Shown here: piece by piece, positions 17,342-26,201 of the stretch | How positions within the stretch are numbered: the first letter of the stretch is position 1 | Layout of the letters: every line of letters starts with the position of its first letter | Assembly (NCBI RefSeq): GCF_014200435.1 | Contig: NZ_JACHBR010000001.1 | Coordinates: 1 to 64,000 of the forward strand | From: Sphaerisporangium krabiense | GTDB taxonomy: Bacteria > Actinomycetota > Actinomycetes > Streptosporangiales > Streptosporangiaceae | DNA: 64,000 nucleotides | Direction: 5' to 3' | The notes under the pieces: generated by a model | The model's input: only the letters and a program-made list of their open reading frames with translations | Told to the model about the DNA's origin: nothing | The model's database searches: none | Translations under genes and position numbers: made by a program

Positions 17342-18615
17342 GAGGGCCCGCCGGCGGCGCGCTCGATCAGGTCGGCGGCGCGGCGCAGGCCGTCGCGGCG
17401 GCGGATCTCCTCGCCCGCCTCGGCCAGGCGCGTGCGCAGGGCGGTGTCCCCGAGCAGCCGGTCCAGGGCGCCGAGCAGCTCGGCGTCGGTGAACGTATAG
17501 GTGGGGAGGCGGACGCCGAGCCCCAGCTCGTGCACGCGCTGGGCGTTGTCGTACTGGTCCCAGAACAGCGGCAGCACGATCATCGGCTTGCCGAAGTGCA
17601 GGCTCTCGGTGGTGGTGTTGTTGCCGCCGTGCGTGATGACCAGGTCCACCAACGGGAGGATCTTGGTCTGCGGCACGGTCTCCGCGCCCCACATGTTGCC
17701 CGCCGGCTTGATCTCCTCGTGCAGGGGGCCCAGGGAGACGATGTAGCGGTGCGGCGTCGTGGCCAGGACGTCGATGACGCGTTGCATCAGCGCGACGTCG
17801 GCGGAGCCGAGCGAGCCGAGCGAGAAGTAGACGAGCGCGCCGTCGCCGCCGGCGAGCGAGGCGGGGAGTTCGAAGGTCTGGTCGGTCTCGCGCACCGAGG
17901 AGTCCAGGCGGTGCCAGGACGGGCCGAGCGGCCGGTCCCCGGCGTAGTCGGCGATCTCCGGGTACACGTACAGGTTCAGGTCGCCCTCGTGGATGAACTC
18001 CAGCTCGGGCAGCGGGGGCGCGCCCTGTTCGACGACCCACCGGTTGAACGCGGTCCAGGCGTCGCGGTGGGTGCGGTCGTACTCGGCGCGGAACGCCTCC
18101 CACGCGCGGCGGTCGTCCGCGGGCAGGCCGCTGAACGCGGGGGCGACACCCTCGCCCCTCATCTCCAGCGGGTTGCAGGAGACGATGCGCACGAAGGGCC
18201 GGCCCGCGGTGAGCAGCGCCGGGAAGGTGATCACGTTGTCCTCGACGACGACGTCCGGGCGCACCCGTTCGATGATCGCCCTGAGCTGGGGCTCGCAGTA
18301 CTTGGCGCCGTCGATCAGCGCGTCCCAGATCGGCCTGATGACGGTGCCGAGCTGGTCCCGCGTGGACTTGCGGTACTCCGGGGCCTGGTCGCGGATGAAG
18401 TCCTTCCAGAACTGGCCGGCGTCCTGCTCCTCCTCGGCGGGCGGGGCGAGGTCGACCAGGTCCTCCTCGAAGCCCATGGCCGTGAGCCTGCCCTTCCAGG
18501 ACGCCTCGGCCGCGAAGACCACGCGGTGACCCCGGCGCCGGAGGACGTCTCCGATGCCGATGCAGTTGTTCGTCGGCCCGTAGGCGCTCTCGGGCATGAA
18601 AAGGATGGTGGCCAT
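17338..18615 (-). CDS. GT1-family glycosyltransferase (macrolide/UDP-glycosyltransferase-like)
   Basis: A 425-aa GT-B glycosyltransferase of family GT1. The N-terminal acceptor half begins MATILFMPES and contains GHRVVFAAEAS. The C-terminal donor half has ALVYFSLGSLGSADV, the signature DLVITHGGNNTTTESLHFGKPMIVLPLFWDQYDNAQRV, and a closing helix ERAAGG. This class glycosylates macrolides, sterols and other small molecules with NDP-sugars. I start at the ATG at 18615, behind ATGGAGTG; an upstream extension would translate the operator-like palindrome. It is coupled to the aldehyde dehydrogenase gene and divergent from a TetR gene. The acceptor is unknown. Confidence 0.87.
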   Translation of the reverse strand: MATILFMPESAYGPTNNCIGIGDVLRRRGHRVVFAAEASWKGRLTAMGFEEDLVDLAPPAEEEQDAGQFWKDFIRDQAPEYRKSTRDQLGTVIRPIWDALIDGAKYCEPQLRAIIERVRPDVVVEDNVITFPALLTAGRPFVRIVSCNPLEMRGEGVAPAFSGLPADDRRAWEAFRAEYDRTHRDAWTAFNRWVVEQGAPPLPELEFIHEGDLNLYVYPEIADYAGDRPLGPSWHRLDSSVRETDQTFELPASLAGGDGALVYFSLGSLGSADVALMQRVIDVLATTPHRYIVSLGPLHEEIKPAGNMWGAETVPQTKILPLVDLVITHGGNNTTTESLHFGKPMIVLPLFWDQYDNAQRVHELGLGVRLPTYTFTDAELLGALDRLLGDTALRTRLAEAGEEIRRRDGLRRAADLIERAAGGPS

Positions 18616-18629
18616 CAACACTCCATCGA

Positions 18630-18649
18630 ATTTGAAGAACGATTCAAAT
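18630..18649. promoter_or_regulatory. Palindromic operator candidate for the divergent TetR gene
   Basis: ATTTGAA and TTCAAAT form a perfect 7-bp inverted repeat with a 6-nt spacer, 15 nt upstream of the glycosyltransferase start. A related half site, TTGTATCGTT at 18681-18690, matches the complement of 18638-18647 (AACGATTCAA) at 9 of 10 positions. The layout fits TetR-family autoregulation of both divergent genes. Confidence 0.5.
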
Positions 18650-18747
18650 ACGCGTAGGCGGGGTAGGTCAAGCTCCAGGCTTGTATCGTTTGGGGCCAAT
18701 CAGTTGCTTCAGAGTCCGACTTCAACGTCGCGGCAGGGGAGGCCGGC

Positions 18748-19359
18748 ATGGCCACGCGAAAAAGCCGGGCGGATCGGCGCGTCGACCTGATCGAGGCGGC
18801 GCACCGGGCGATCATCCGGCACGGCACCCAGGGCGTGCACCTCAACCACGTGGCCGAGGAGGCCGGGCTCACCTCCGGCGCGGTCCTCTACCACTACCCC
18901 GACCTCGGTGAACTGCTCGTCGAGGCGCACCACGCGGGCATGGAGCGCTTCTACGAGCACCGCGTCAGGCAGGTGGCCGGCCTCAGCGACCCGGTGCGCA
19001 AGCTCGTGGTCACGATCAGGTCGGGGCTGCCCGTCGGCCCGGACGACCCCGGGGTGCGGCTGCTGAACGAGCTCGGCGGCGCCGCCGCGCGCAACCGGGT
19101 GTACGCCGTGCTGCTGACCACGTTGTACGACCGGCAGGTCGCCATGTACCAGTCGATCCTCGACACCGGCGCGGCGCTCGGGGTGTTCCGGCTGCGCGAC
19201 GACGCGCTGGTGATCTCGCGCAACCTGGTCGCGCTGGAGGACGCCTACGGCTACCGCATCACGGCGCGTCATCCGCTCATCGGCCCGGAGGAGGCCGCCG
19301 AGCTCATCCTGAGCTACGCCAGGACCGCCACCGGCAACGCGCTGGAGGTCCCGGCCTGA
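18748..19359 (+). CDS. TetR-family transcriptional regulator
   Basis: A 203-aa TetR regulator. The N-terminal HTH is clear (DLIEAAHRAIIRHGTQGVHLNHVAEEAGLTSGAVLYHYPDL), ending in the usual helix-turn-Tyr-His-Tyr. The ligand domain is all-helical and reads as polyamine- or BetI-like in style, but that is impression only. It is divergent from the glycosyltransferase/aldehyde dehydrogenase pair, with a perfect palindrome between them. It converges on the polyamine importer operon, leaving 32 nt between stops. Confidence 0.88.
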   Translation: MATRKSRADRRVDLIEAAHRAIIRHGTQGVHLNHVAEEAGLTSGAVLYHYPDLGELLVEAHHAGMERFYEHRVRQVAGLSDPVRKLVVTIRSGLPVGPDDPGVRLLNELGGAAARNRVYAVLLTTLYDRQVAMYQSILDTGAALGVFRLRDDALVISRNLVALEDAYGYRITARHPLIGPEEAAELILSYARTATGNALEVPA

Positions 19360-19391
19360 CCACGGGGGCGGGCCGAGGGGCGCGGCGGCGC

Positions 19392-20465
19392 TCACGTCGC
19401 GATCAGCACCGCGTCCGCGGCGGCCCAGCCCAGCCCCACCTCGGCGCCCGCCGCGATCCGCGTCGGACCCTGCGTCGCGGCCAGCACCGGCCGGTCGTGC
19501 CCCTCCACCCGGACGGCGATGTGCGAGACGCCGCCGTAGAAGCTGACGTCGGCCACCACGCCGGACAGCACGCGCGGCTCGCCGGCCTCCCCGAGGCGCA
19601 CCGACTCCGGCCGCACCCCGAGCAGCGCGGGCGTGCCGGCGGCGAGACCGCTCTCCGCGGGGAGGGTGCCGAGACCCGGCGACGACAGTCCCTCCCCCGC
19701 GGCCGTCCCCTCGAAGAGGTTGTTGGCGCCGACGAAGCCGGCCACGAACGGCGTGCGCGGCCGCTGGTACAGGCGCACGGGCGCGTCGACCTGCTCGACC
19801 CTGCCCGCCTGGAACACCGCGATGCGGTCGGCCAGCGACATCGCCTCCTCCTGGTCGTGGGTGACGACGACGAAGGTGATGCCGACCTCGTGCTGCAGGC
19901 GCTTCAGCTCCAGTTGCATCTCGGCGCGGACCTTCTTGTCCAGCGCCGACAGCGGCTCGTCCAGCAGCAGCAGCCGGGGCCGCTTGACGATCGCCCGGGC
20001 GAGCGCGACCCGCTGCCGCTGGCCGCCGGAGAGCTGGTGGGGACGGCGGCGGGCCTGGCCGGCGAGTCCGACGGTCGCGAGCACCTCCTCGACCCGGGCG
20101 GCGACCTCCGCCCGGGGCAGCTTCTCGCGCTCCAGCCCGTAGGCGACGTTCTTGGCGACGCTCATGTGCGGGAACAGCGCGTAGGACTGGAACATCAGGT
20201 TGACCGGCCGCCGGTGCGCCGGCCGGGCGAGCAGGTCGGCGCCGTCCAGCGTGACGGTCCCCGCGTCGGGGGTCTCGAACCCGGCCAGGACGCGCAGCAG
20301 CGTGGTCTTGCCGCAGCCGCTCGGGCCGAGCAGGGCGAAGAACTCGCCCTGGCGGATGTCCAGGGTGACCTCGTCCAGCGCGACGACGTCGCCGAACCGG
20401 CGCGACACGCCCTCGATGCCGACCAGCGTCCTGGCCGCGGCGGGCGCCTCGGGAACAGCATTCAT
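19392..20465 (-). CDS. potA: Polyamine-type ABC importer ATPase (PotA-like)
   Basis: A 357-aa ATPase of the spermidine/putrescine importer class. Walker A GPSGCGKTT, Q-loop MFQSYALFPHM, signature LSGGQRQRVALARA, Walker B LLLLDEPLSALD and the H-loop VTHDQEEA are present, followed by a C-terminal TOBE domain (LGVRPESVRLG, VADVSFYGG). The ATG at 20465 overlaps the PotC-like stop by 4 nt. It is the last gene of potD-B-C-A. Iron and other polyamine-type importers share this architecture, so the substrate is inferred from the binding protein. Confidence 0.9.
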   Translation of the reverse strand: MNAVPEAPAAARTLVGIEGVSRRFGDVVALDEVTLDIRQGEFFALLGPSGCGKTTLLRVLAGFETPDAGTVTLDGADLLARPAHRRPVNLMFQSYALFPHMSVAKNVAYGLEREKLPRAEVAARVEEVLATVGLAGQARRRPHQLSGGQRQRVALARAIVKRPRLLLLDEPLSALDKKVRAEMQLELKRLQHEVGITFVVVTHDQEEAMSLADRIAVFQAGRVEQVDAPVRLYQRPRTPFVAGFVGANNLFEGTAAGEGLSSPGLGTLPAESGLAAGTPALLGVRPESVRLGEAGEPRVLSGVVADVSFYGGVSHIAVRVEGHDRPVLAATQGPTRIAAGAEVGLGWAAADAVLIAT

Positions 20466-21235
20466 GTCAGGGACTCCGTCAGTCGGGTCATCCGCTGCGC
20501 GACGATGATCACGGTGAAGCTGACCGCGAGCAGGATCGTCGCCAGCGCGTTGATCTCGGGCGTCACGCCGAACCGGACCATCGAGTAGATCACGATGGGC
20601 AGCGTCGGCTCGGTGGGGGCCGCGGTGAAGAAGGCGATCACGAACTCGTCGAGGGACAGCGTGAACGCCAGCAGCGCGCCGGCCGCGATGCCGGGGGCCA
20701 GGCCGGGCAGCGTGACGCGCGCGAAGGTCACGAGCGGCGTCGCGCCGAGGTCGCGGGACGCCTCCTCCAGCGAGGTGTCGGCGTGGACGAGCCGGGTGCG
20801 CACGACCGCCGCGACGAACGCCATGCCGAACACCGTGTGGGCGAGGATGATCGAGTGCAACCCGAGCGTCATCTGGATCGCCCGGTAGAAGACGAGCAGT
20901 CCGATGCCGAGCACGATGTCGGGCAGCACCGCGGGCAGCAGGCCGAGCGCGTCCAGCAGCCGCGAGCGGGCGTACCGGGCCATGCCGACGGCGAGAAGCG
21001 TGCCGAGCACGGTGGACAGCACGGTCGAGCCCGCGGCCACGATCAGCGTGTTGACCAGGCCCTGCCGGATCGTCTCGTCCCCGGCGAGCTCGCCGTACCA
21101 CTTCAGGCTCACGCCCTCGAAGACGTACGGGGACTTCCCCGCGTTGAACGACATCACGACGAGCACGGCGATCGGCGCGTACAGGAAGACGTAGACGGCC
21201 CAGAAGGGCAGGTAGATCAACCGGCGGCTAGCCAC
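20462..21235 (-). CDS. potC: Polyamine-type ABC importer permease (PotC-like)
   Basis: A 257-aa six-helix permease. Typical PotC features are FLYAPIAVLVVMSFN at the N-terminus, the loop SLKWYGEL and the EAA motif LEEASRDLGATPLVTFARVTLPGLAPGI. The GTG at 21235 overlaps the PotB-like stop by 8 nt, and its stop overlaps the ATPase start by 4 nt. It forms the channel with the upstream permease. Confidence 0.9.
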   Translation of the reverse strand: MASRRLIYLPFWAVYVFLYAPIAVLVVMSFNAGKSPYVFEGVSLKWYGELAGDETIRQGLVNTLIVAAGSTVLSTVLGTLLAVGMARYARSRLLDALGLLPAVLPDIVLGIGLLVFYRAIQMTLGLHSIILAHTVFGMAFVAAVVRTRLVHADTSLEEASRDLGATPLVTFARVTLPGLAPGIAAGALLAFTLSLDEFVIAFFTAAPTEPTLPIVIYSMVRFGVTPEINALATILLAVSFTVIIVAQRMTRLTESLT

Positions 21236-22160
21236 GCCGTCCCTCCCCGTAGACGCGCGAGGCCCACGCCTGCACGAACAGCAGCACGATCAGCACCGCG
21301 ATCACGGCGAGCGCGAGCGTGGCGCCGAACGGGTAGTCGCGGGCCTTGAGGAACTGGTCCCTGATGAGGTTGCCCACCATGATCGAGCGTCCGCCGCCCA
21401 GGATCTCCGGGATGACGAAGTTGCCGAGGCAGGGCACGAAGACGAACACGCAGCCGGTGAGGATGCCCGGCACGGTCAGCGGCAGCGTGACCGACGCGAA
21501 CGTGCGCGCGGGCCGGGCGCCGAGGTTGGCCGACGCCTCGGCGAGCTGCGGGTCCAGCCGTTCGATCGCCGCGTACAGCGGGAGCACCATCAGCGGCAGG
21601 TAGGAGTAGAGCAGTCCGGTGACGATCGCGCCCTGGTTGTAGAGCAGGCCGAGCGGCGCGTCGGTGATCCCGGTCCCGGTCAGCGCCTTGTTCAGCAGGC
21701 CGGGGCCGCTCAGCAGGATGACCCACGCGTAGACGCGGATCAGGAAGTTGGTCCAGAAGGGGATGACGATGGCGACCAGCGCGATCGTCTTCCACCTGCG
21801 GGGCAGCCGGGCGATGACGTACGCGGTGGGGTAGCCGACCAGCAGGGCGATCAGCGTCGTCAGCGCCGCCAGCTTGACGGAGGTGAGGACGACGTCGAAG
21901 TACAGCGGGTCGAACAGGCGGGTGAAGTTCTCGGTCGTGGTCTCGTAGACCACCCCGCCGAACCGTCCCCTGCGGAAGAGGGTGTAGCCGAGGACGAGGG
22001 CGAGGGGCACCAGCAGGAGGACCAGCAGGTAGCCGAGTCCCGGGCCGAGGAAGATCAGGCGCGCGGCGGCGGTCCCGCGCGCCCGCGCCCGGCGCGGCGG
22101 CCGGCCGTCGGAGGGGCCGGGCGGCGCGCCGGGCGGCGCGAGGTCGTGCGTGGCGGACAA
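21228..22160 (-). CDS. potB: Polyamine-type ABC importer permease (PotB-like)
   Basis: A 310-aa permease with a Pro/Arg-rich cytoplasmic N-terminus of about 30 residues followed by six membrane helices. Family landmarks are IPFWTNFLIRVYAWVILL and the EAA loop LAEASANLGARPARTFASVTLPLTVPGI. It lies 30 nt downstream of the binding-protein gene, so transcription runs binding protein, PotB-like, PotC-like, PotA-like. Confidence 0.9.
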   Translation of the reverse strand: MSATHDLAPPGAPPGPSDGRPPRRARARGTAAARLIFLGPGLGYLLVLLLVPLALVLGYTLFRRGRFGGVVYETTTENFTRLFDPLYFDVVLTSVKLAALTTLIALLVGYPTAYVIARLPRRWKTIALVAIVIPFWTNFLIRVYAWVILLSGPGLLNKALTGTGITDAPLGLLYNQGAIVTGLLYSYLPLMVLPLYAAIERLDPQLAEASANLGARPARTFASVTLPLTVPGILTGCVFVFVPCLGNFVIPEILGGGRSIMVGNLIRDQFLKARDYPFGATLALAVIAVLIVLLFVQAWASRVYGEGRRG

Positions 22161-22190
22161 GGCGGCAGCCGTCTCGGTGAAGGGGCCGCG

Positions 22191-23330
22191 CTACTGGCTG
22201 GCCGCGATCTCGGTGGCCAGGCGGGTGTACTTGGTCGAGGCCTCGCCGACGTCGACGATCGACTCGCCCTGCAGCAGCACGGCCGGGTCCATCTGGAGGG
22301 GGGTGTTCTTCGCCAGCAGGTCGGGGTTGTTCTTGGCGACGGCCTCCATGGCGGCCCGGTTGGGCACCTTGTAGAGGATGTTCTCGGCCACCCAGCCGTG
22401 GATCGTCGGGTCCAGGATGAAGTTGATGAAGGCGTGCGCCGCCTCCTTCTTCCTGGACGACTTCATGATCACCATGGTGTCGGACCAGAGGTCGCTGCCT
22501 TCCTTGGGCACCACGAACTTGACCTTCGGGTTCGTGGTGGGGCACCAGCCGTCCCACGCCTCCACCAGCGCGACCTCGCCTTTCTCCAGCCGCGCGCCGA
22601 AGGTGGTGTCGTCGTAGGCCAGCAGCGACTTCTTGGTCTTGAGCAGTTGCTCCTTGGCCTGCGCGAGCTGCTTGTCGTCGGTGGTGTTGATGGAGTGGCC
22701 GTTCGCCTTGAGGGCGGGCAGGGCCAGCCACCGCTCGGTGGTCATCATCGTCACCTTGCCGCGTAGCTCGGGCGCGGGGTTCAGCAGGTCGTTCCAGCTC
22801 GTGGGCGGGGTCTTCACCATGTCCGTGCGGTAGCACAGGCCCGTGGTGCCCCAGGTGTAGGGCACCGAGAACTTGTTGCCCTTGTCGAAGGAGAGCTGCG
22901 ACGCCTCGGGGTAGAGGTTGGACAGGTTCGGGATCAGCTCGGAGTGCAGCGGCTCCACCAGTCCCTGCTCGTTCAGCGCCTGCGCGTACTGGCCGGAGAC
23001 GAACGCCACGTCGATGCCGCTGTCGCCGGACGCCGTGAGCTTGGCCATGGCCATCTCGTTGGTGTCGTGGATGGCCACCTTGACGTCGAAGCCGAGCTTC
23101 TGCTTCACGCGTTGCGGCAGGTCCTTCGGGCTGTAGCCGTCCCAGATCGTGATGTTCAGGGGTGACTGCCTCGCCAGGTCGGCGTTGGGGTCGAGCCGGT
23201 CGGCCGCCGCACCCGGCGCCGCTCCGTCCGCGCTCGTCGAGCCGCCGCCTCCGCATGCCGCGAGGGCGAGGGCGAGACCGGCGGCCACCGCCGCGGCCGG
23301 AAGACGACGGGTGTACCGGATTCGGGACAC
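22191..23330 (-). CDS. potD: Polyamine-type ABC importer binding lipoprotein (PotD/YdcS-like)
   Basis: A 379-aa extracytoplasmic solute-binding protein. A twin-Arg-like basic start precedes a hydrophobic stretch and the lipobox ALAACGGGG. The mature part begins with LNITIWDGYSP and shows PotD-like features: FDVKVAIHDTNEMAMAKL, DVAFVSGQYAQAL, VPYTWGTTGLCYR and an acidic/aromatic pocket segment VALVEAWDGWC. These suit a polyamine or similar cationic amine. The GTG at 23330 is the first gene of the operon and is divergent from the sugar-kinase-like gene. Confidence 0.88.
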   Translation of the reverse strand: MSRIRYTRRLPAAAVAAGLALALAACGGGGSTSADGAAPGAAADRLDPNADLARQSPLNITIWDGYSPKDLPQRVKQKLGFDVKVAIHDTNEMAMAKLTASGDSGIDVAFVSGQYAQALNEQGLVEPLHSELIPNLSNLYPEASQLSFDKGNKFSVPYTWGTTGLCYRTDMVKTPPTSWNDLLNPAPELRGKVTMMTTERWLALPALKANGHSINTTDDKQLAQAKEQLLKTKKSLLAYDDTTFGARLEKGEVALVEAWDGWCPTTNPKVKFVVPKEGSDLWSDTMVIMKSSRKKEAAHAFINFILDPTIHGWVAENILYKVPNRAAMEAVAKNNPDLLAKNTPLQMDPAVLLQGESIVDVGEASTKYTRLATEIAASQ

Positions 23331-23476
23331 GGCCGAAACTCCTTAGTTCTGGTCGTTCTTTGGTACAGGGAAGACCGCACGGCGAAACCTTCGCACGGCA
23401 GACCAAACCAGGAGTGTTGCAGTCCAGATCAACATGAGCAAGACTTTTACCGACATTTGTAGCTGCGAGGTTGGAT

Positions 23477-24613
23477 ATGGAGTTGAATCCGAGTTCAACA
23501 GATGGCGACGGCATTCGGTACGCGCGGTGGCCGCCCGAGGCGGGCGACGGCACGAGCGCACGGCTGCTCAGCGCCCTTACGGACGGGCGGCAAGCGCCTT
23601 ACGGACACGCGTTCCGGGTTTTCGGCCCAATGCCGTCCATCAATATCACGGCACCCGAACGCGGCCTCCCGGTGGATCAGACCAACCGCTCCGTGGTCGT
23701 GGACGAACGGGTCGTCGTCAAGTGGCTCACCCCTCCGCAGCCGCTCCCCCACCCCGCCCCGGACGTCCACGCCCACCTCGCCGCCGTCGGCTTCACCCGC
23801 ACCGCGCTCCCGTACGCCGCCCTCGTGCGGCACGGCGACCCCGGCGAGCTCGTCGCCCTGGTCACCGCGTACCTGCCGGACGCCAGGGACGGCTGGGAGT
23901 GGTGCGTGGCGGAGGCCGCGGCCGGGCGCGCGGCGTTCGCCGCCGACCTCGGAGAACTGGCCGCCGACCTGCACGCGGCCATGGCCACCCCGTCACCGGT
24001 GTTCCCCGCCCCGGTGCGGCGCGCGGACCTGGGCGGCGCGTGGGCCGAGCGCGCCCGCGCCGCCCTGCGCGAGGCGCTGGAGCTGACCGGCGGCGCGGAC
24101 GGGGCCTGGCTGGCCGCGCGGGCGGACACGCTGCGCGCGCTGATCGAACCGCTCGCCCGCGCGGGCGAGACCCCGCTGATCCGCGTGCACGGCGACCTGC
24201 ACGTGGGCCAGACGCTGCGCTGGCGCGACGGCTACGCGGTGATCGACTTCGACGGCAACCCGACGCTGCCCGGGGCCGACCCCTACCAGCCCGCCGTCCG
24301 CGACCTGGCGCAGCTCGCCACGAGCCTCGACCACGTCGCGCAGGTGGCGATCCGGCGGGCGGGCGCCGTCCCGGCCGAGGCGCTGCGCTGGGCGTCCGCC
24401 GCCCGTGAGAGGCTGACGTCCGCCTACCGGGACCGCCTGGCCGCGCACGGCCTGTCATGGCTGCTGCCCGAGCTGACGCCGGAGCCGTTCGAGATCGAGC
24501 AGGAGTGCCGCGAGCTGATCTACGCTGCCCGCCACCTGCCCCGATGGCGTTACGCGCCGATGGGCGTGCTGCGGGCGCGCCTCGCCCCCCGCGAATCCGA
24601 GGAGACCACGTGA
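23477..24613 (+). CDS. Aminoglycoside-phosphotransferase-fold kinase, glucosamine-kinase/maltokinase-like
   Basis: A 378-aa protein kinase-like-fold sugar kinase. The C-lobe holds the catalytic loop RVHGDLHVGQTLRW and metal-binding VIDFDGNPTLPG; the N-lobe has VVKWLTPP with the ATP Lys. The spacing matches actinobacterial maltokinases, but DFDGNP rather than DFEGEP resembles the actinobacterial glucosamine kinase group as I remember it. Its partner is a SIS-domain sugar-phosphate protein (4-nt overlap), which fits phosphorylation of an amino sugar followed by isomerisation or deamination. The ATG at 23477 follows GCGAGG at good spacing. Confidence 0.75.
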   Translation: MELNPSSTDGDGIRYARWPPEAGDGTSARLLSALTDGRQAPYGHAFRVFGPMPSINITAPERGLPVDQTNRSVVVDERVVVKWLTPPQPLPHPAPDVHAHLAAVGFTRTALPYAALVRHGDPGELVALVTAYLPDARDGWEWCVAEAAAGRAAFAADLGELAADLHAAMATPSPVFPAPVRRADLGGAWAERARAALREALELTGGADGAWLAARADTLRALIEPLARAGETPLIRVHGDLHVGQTLRWRDGYAVIDFDGNPTLPGADPYQPAVRDLAQLATSLDHVAQVAIRRAGAVPAEALRWASAARERLTSAYRDRLAAHGLSWLLPELTPEPFEIEQECRELIYAARHLPRWRYAPMGVLRARLAPRESEETT

Positions 24614-25566
24614 AACCCGAGCCGTACCTCGCCGACCTGGAGGCCAAGCCGGCGGCGCTGGAGGCGCTCGCCCGGGCGCTCGACGAGCGGGACCCGTTCG
24701 CCGGCCTGCCCCGGGACGTGCGCAGGGTGGTGTTCCTCGGCATGGGAAGCTCCCGCTACGCGGCGGGCGTCGCGGCGCTGCGGCTGCGCGCGGCCGGCGT
24801 CGACGCCGTGGCCGAGTACGCCTCGGCCGCGCTCGGGTACCCGCCGTCCCGGGACACGCTGGTCGTGGCCGTCTCCGCGACGGGCGGGAGCCGCGAGACG
24901 CTGGACGCGCTGGCGCGCCACCGGGGCCGTTCGCCGACGCTGGCGCTGACCAACGTCCCCGGCTCGCCGATCACCGAGGGCGCGGACCTGGTCGTGGAGA
25001 TGCTGGCGGGCGAGGAGCGCGGCGGAGTCGCCTGCCGTACCTTCCAGCACACGCTGGCGCTGCTGCTCGCCCTCCATGACGCGCTCACCGGCGGCGCGGC
25101 CGGCGTCCCCGGCCTGCTGCGCCGGGCCGCCGCGGCCACCGCCGACCTGCTGGACCGCAGGGAGTCCTGGCTGCCGGACGCGCTCGCGCTGCTGGACGGG
25201 CCGCACGGCGTCTACGCGATCGCCCCCGCCGAGCGGCTGTCGTCAGCCGAGCAGTCGGCGCTGATGGTGCGCGAGGGCCCGCGCAGGCCCGCGGACGCCT
25301 GCGAGACCGGCGACTGGGCGCACGTGGACGTGTACCTGACCAAGACCCTCGACTACCGGGCGATCCTGTTCCCCGGCTCGCGCTACGACGAGCAGGCCAT
25401 GGACTGGGCGCGGCGGCGCGGCTCGGCGGTCCTCGCGGTGGGCCGGGGAGCGCCGGAGGGGGCGCGCGCGATCAGGTACGCCGGGGACGAGGATCCGGAC
25501 GTGGCGCTGCTCACCGAGACCCTCGTCGCCGAGCTGGTGGCCGCGTCCTGGTGGCGGGCGGCCTGA
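24610..25566 (+). CDS. SIS-domain sugar isomerase/deaminase-like protein
   Basis: A 318-aa double-SIS protein resembling the isomerase half of GlmS and related fructosamine/glucosamine-6-phosphate deaminases. Visible features are FLGMGSSRYAA, VVAVSATGGSRETLDALARH, LTNVPGSPITEGAD, TFQHTLALLLAL and the second-SIS segment SSAEQSALMVREG. There is no N-terminal glutaminase domain, so it is not GlmS itself. The GTG start overlaps the kinase stop. The pair suggests amino-sugar phosphate conversion; the exact substrate is inferred. Confidence 0.8.
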   Translation: MKPEPYLADLEAKPAALEALARALDERDPFAGLPRDVRRVVFLGMGSSRYAAGVAALRLRAAGVDAVAEYASAALGYPPSRDTLVVAVSATGGSRETLDALARHRGRSPTLALTNVPGSPITEGADLVVEMLAGEERGGVACRTFQHTLALLLALHDALTGGAAGVPGLLRRAAAATADLLDRRESWLPDALALLDGPHGVYAIAPAERLSSAEQSALMVREGPRRPADACETGDWAHVDVYLTKTLDYRAILFPGSRYDEQAMDWARRRGSAVLAVGRGAPEGARAIRYAGDEDPDVALLTETLVAELVAASWWRAA

Positions 25567-25576
25567 GGAGCGCGCG

Positions 25577-25604
25577 CTCCGGCACGGCGGGCGCCGTGCC
25601 GGAG
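25577..25604. terminator. Bidirectional terminator, SIS gene / cvnD3
   Basis: A perfect 12-bp stem (CTCCGGCACGGC with 25593-25604) and a 4-nt GGGC loop in the 44 nt between converging stops. It has no T-tract, as is usual in very GC-rich actinomycetes. Confidence 0.75.
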
Positions 25605-25610
25605 CCGCCC

Positions 25611-26201
25611 TCAGCTCGTGCGGCCGTAGACCGACCTGAGGGTGAGCACGTACTCGACCAGCGTGATCAGCGTGGACTTCACCGCGTCCCTGGACCGGGC
25701 GTCGGTGCGCACGATCGGGATGTGCGGCGAGAGCGTGAGCGCCTCGCGGACCTCCTGCTCGGCGTGCGGGTAGTGCCCGTCCCAGCCGTTGATGCCGACC
25801 ACGAAGGGAAGCTGGGCCTCCTCGAAGTAGTCGATCGCCGGGAAGCAGTCGGCCAGGCGCCGGGTGTCCACCAGGACGACCGCGCCGATGGCGCCCCGCA
25901 CCAGGTCGTCCCACATGAACCAGAACCGGTGCTGGCCGGGCGTGCCGAACAGGTACAGGATCAGGTCCTGGTCCAGCGAGAGCCGGCCGAAGTCCATCGC
26001 GACCGTGGTGGTGGTCTTGTTCGGGGTCAGCCCCAGGTCGTCGATGCCGGCGCTGGCGTCGGTCATGACCGCTTCCGTGGTCAGCGGGAGGATCTCCGAC
26101 ACCGCCCCGACGAACGTGGTCTTCCCCACGCCGAAGCCGCCCGCGACGACGATCTTCGTCGACGTGAGCGACCCGCCGCGGCTAGAGCCTGCGAAGTCCA
26201 C
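25611..26201 (-). CDS. cvnD: Conservon 3 small GTPase (CvnD-like)
   Basis: A 196-aa Ras-like GTPase whose first 150 residues are almost the same as in conservons 1 and 2 (P-loop GGFGVGKTTF, GTPGQHRFW). It differs at the C-terminus, where VEYVLTLRSVYGRTS replaces VEHALTMRVxVPGW, so effector or membrane contacts may differ. It starts at 26201 with the same 20-nt overlap of cvnC. Confidence 0.92.
   Translation of the reverse strand: MDFAGSSRGGSLTSTKIVVAGGFGVGKTTFVGAVSEILPLTTEAVMTDASAGIDDLGLTPNKTTTTVAMDFGRLSLDQDLILYLFGTPGQHRFWFMWDDLVRGAIGAVVLVDTRRLADCFPAIDYFEEAQLPFVVGINGWDGHYPHAEQEVREALTLSPHIPIVRTDARSRDAVKSTLITLVEYVLTLRSVYGRTS

Noticed and set aside
23355-23410. DasR operator before the amino-sugar kinase
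   Set aside because: TTTGGT (23359-23364) and ACCAAA (23402-23407) are inverted but 37 nt apart, and no contiguous TGGTCTAGACCA-like palindrome is present.
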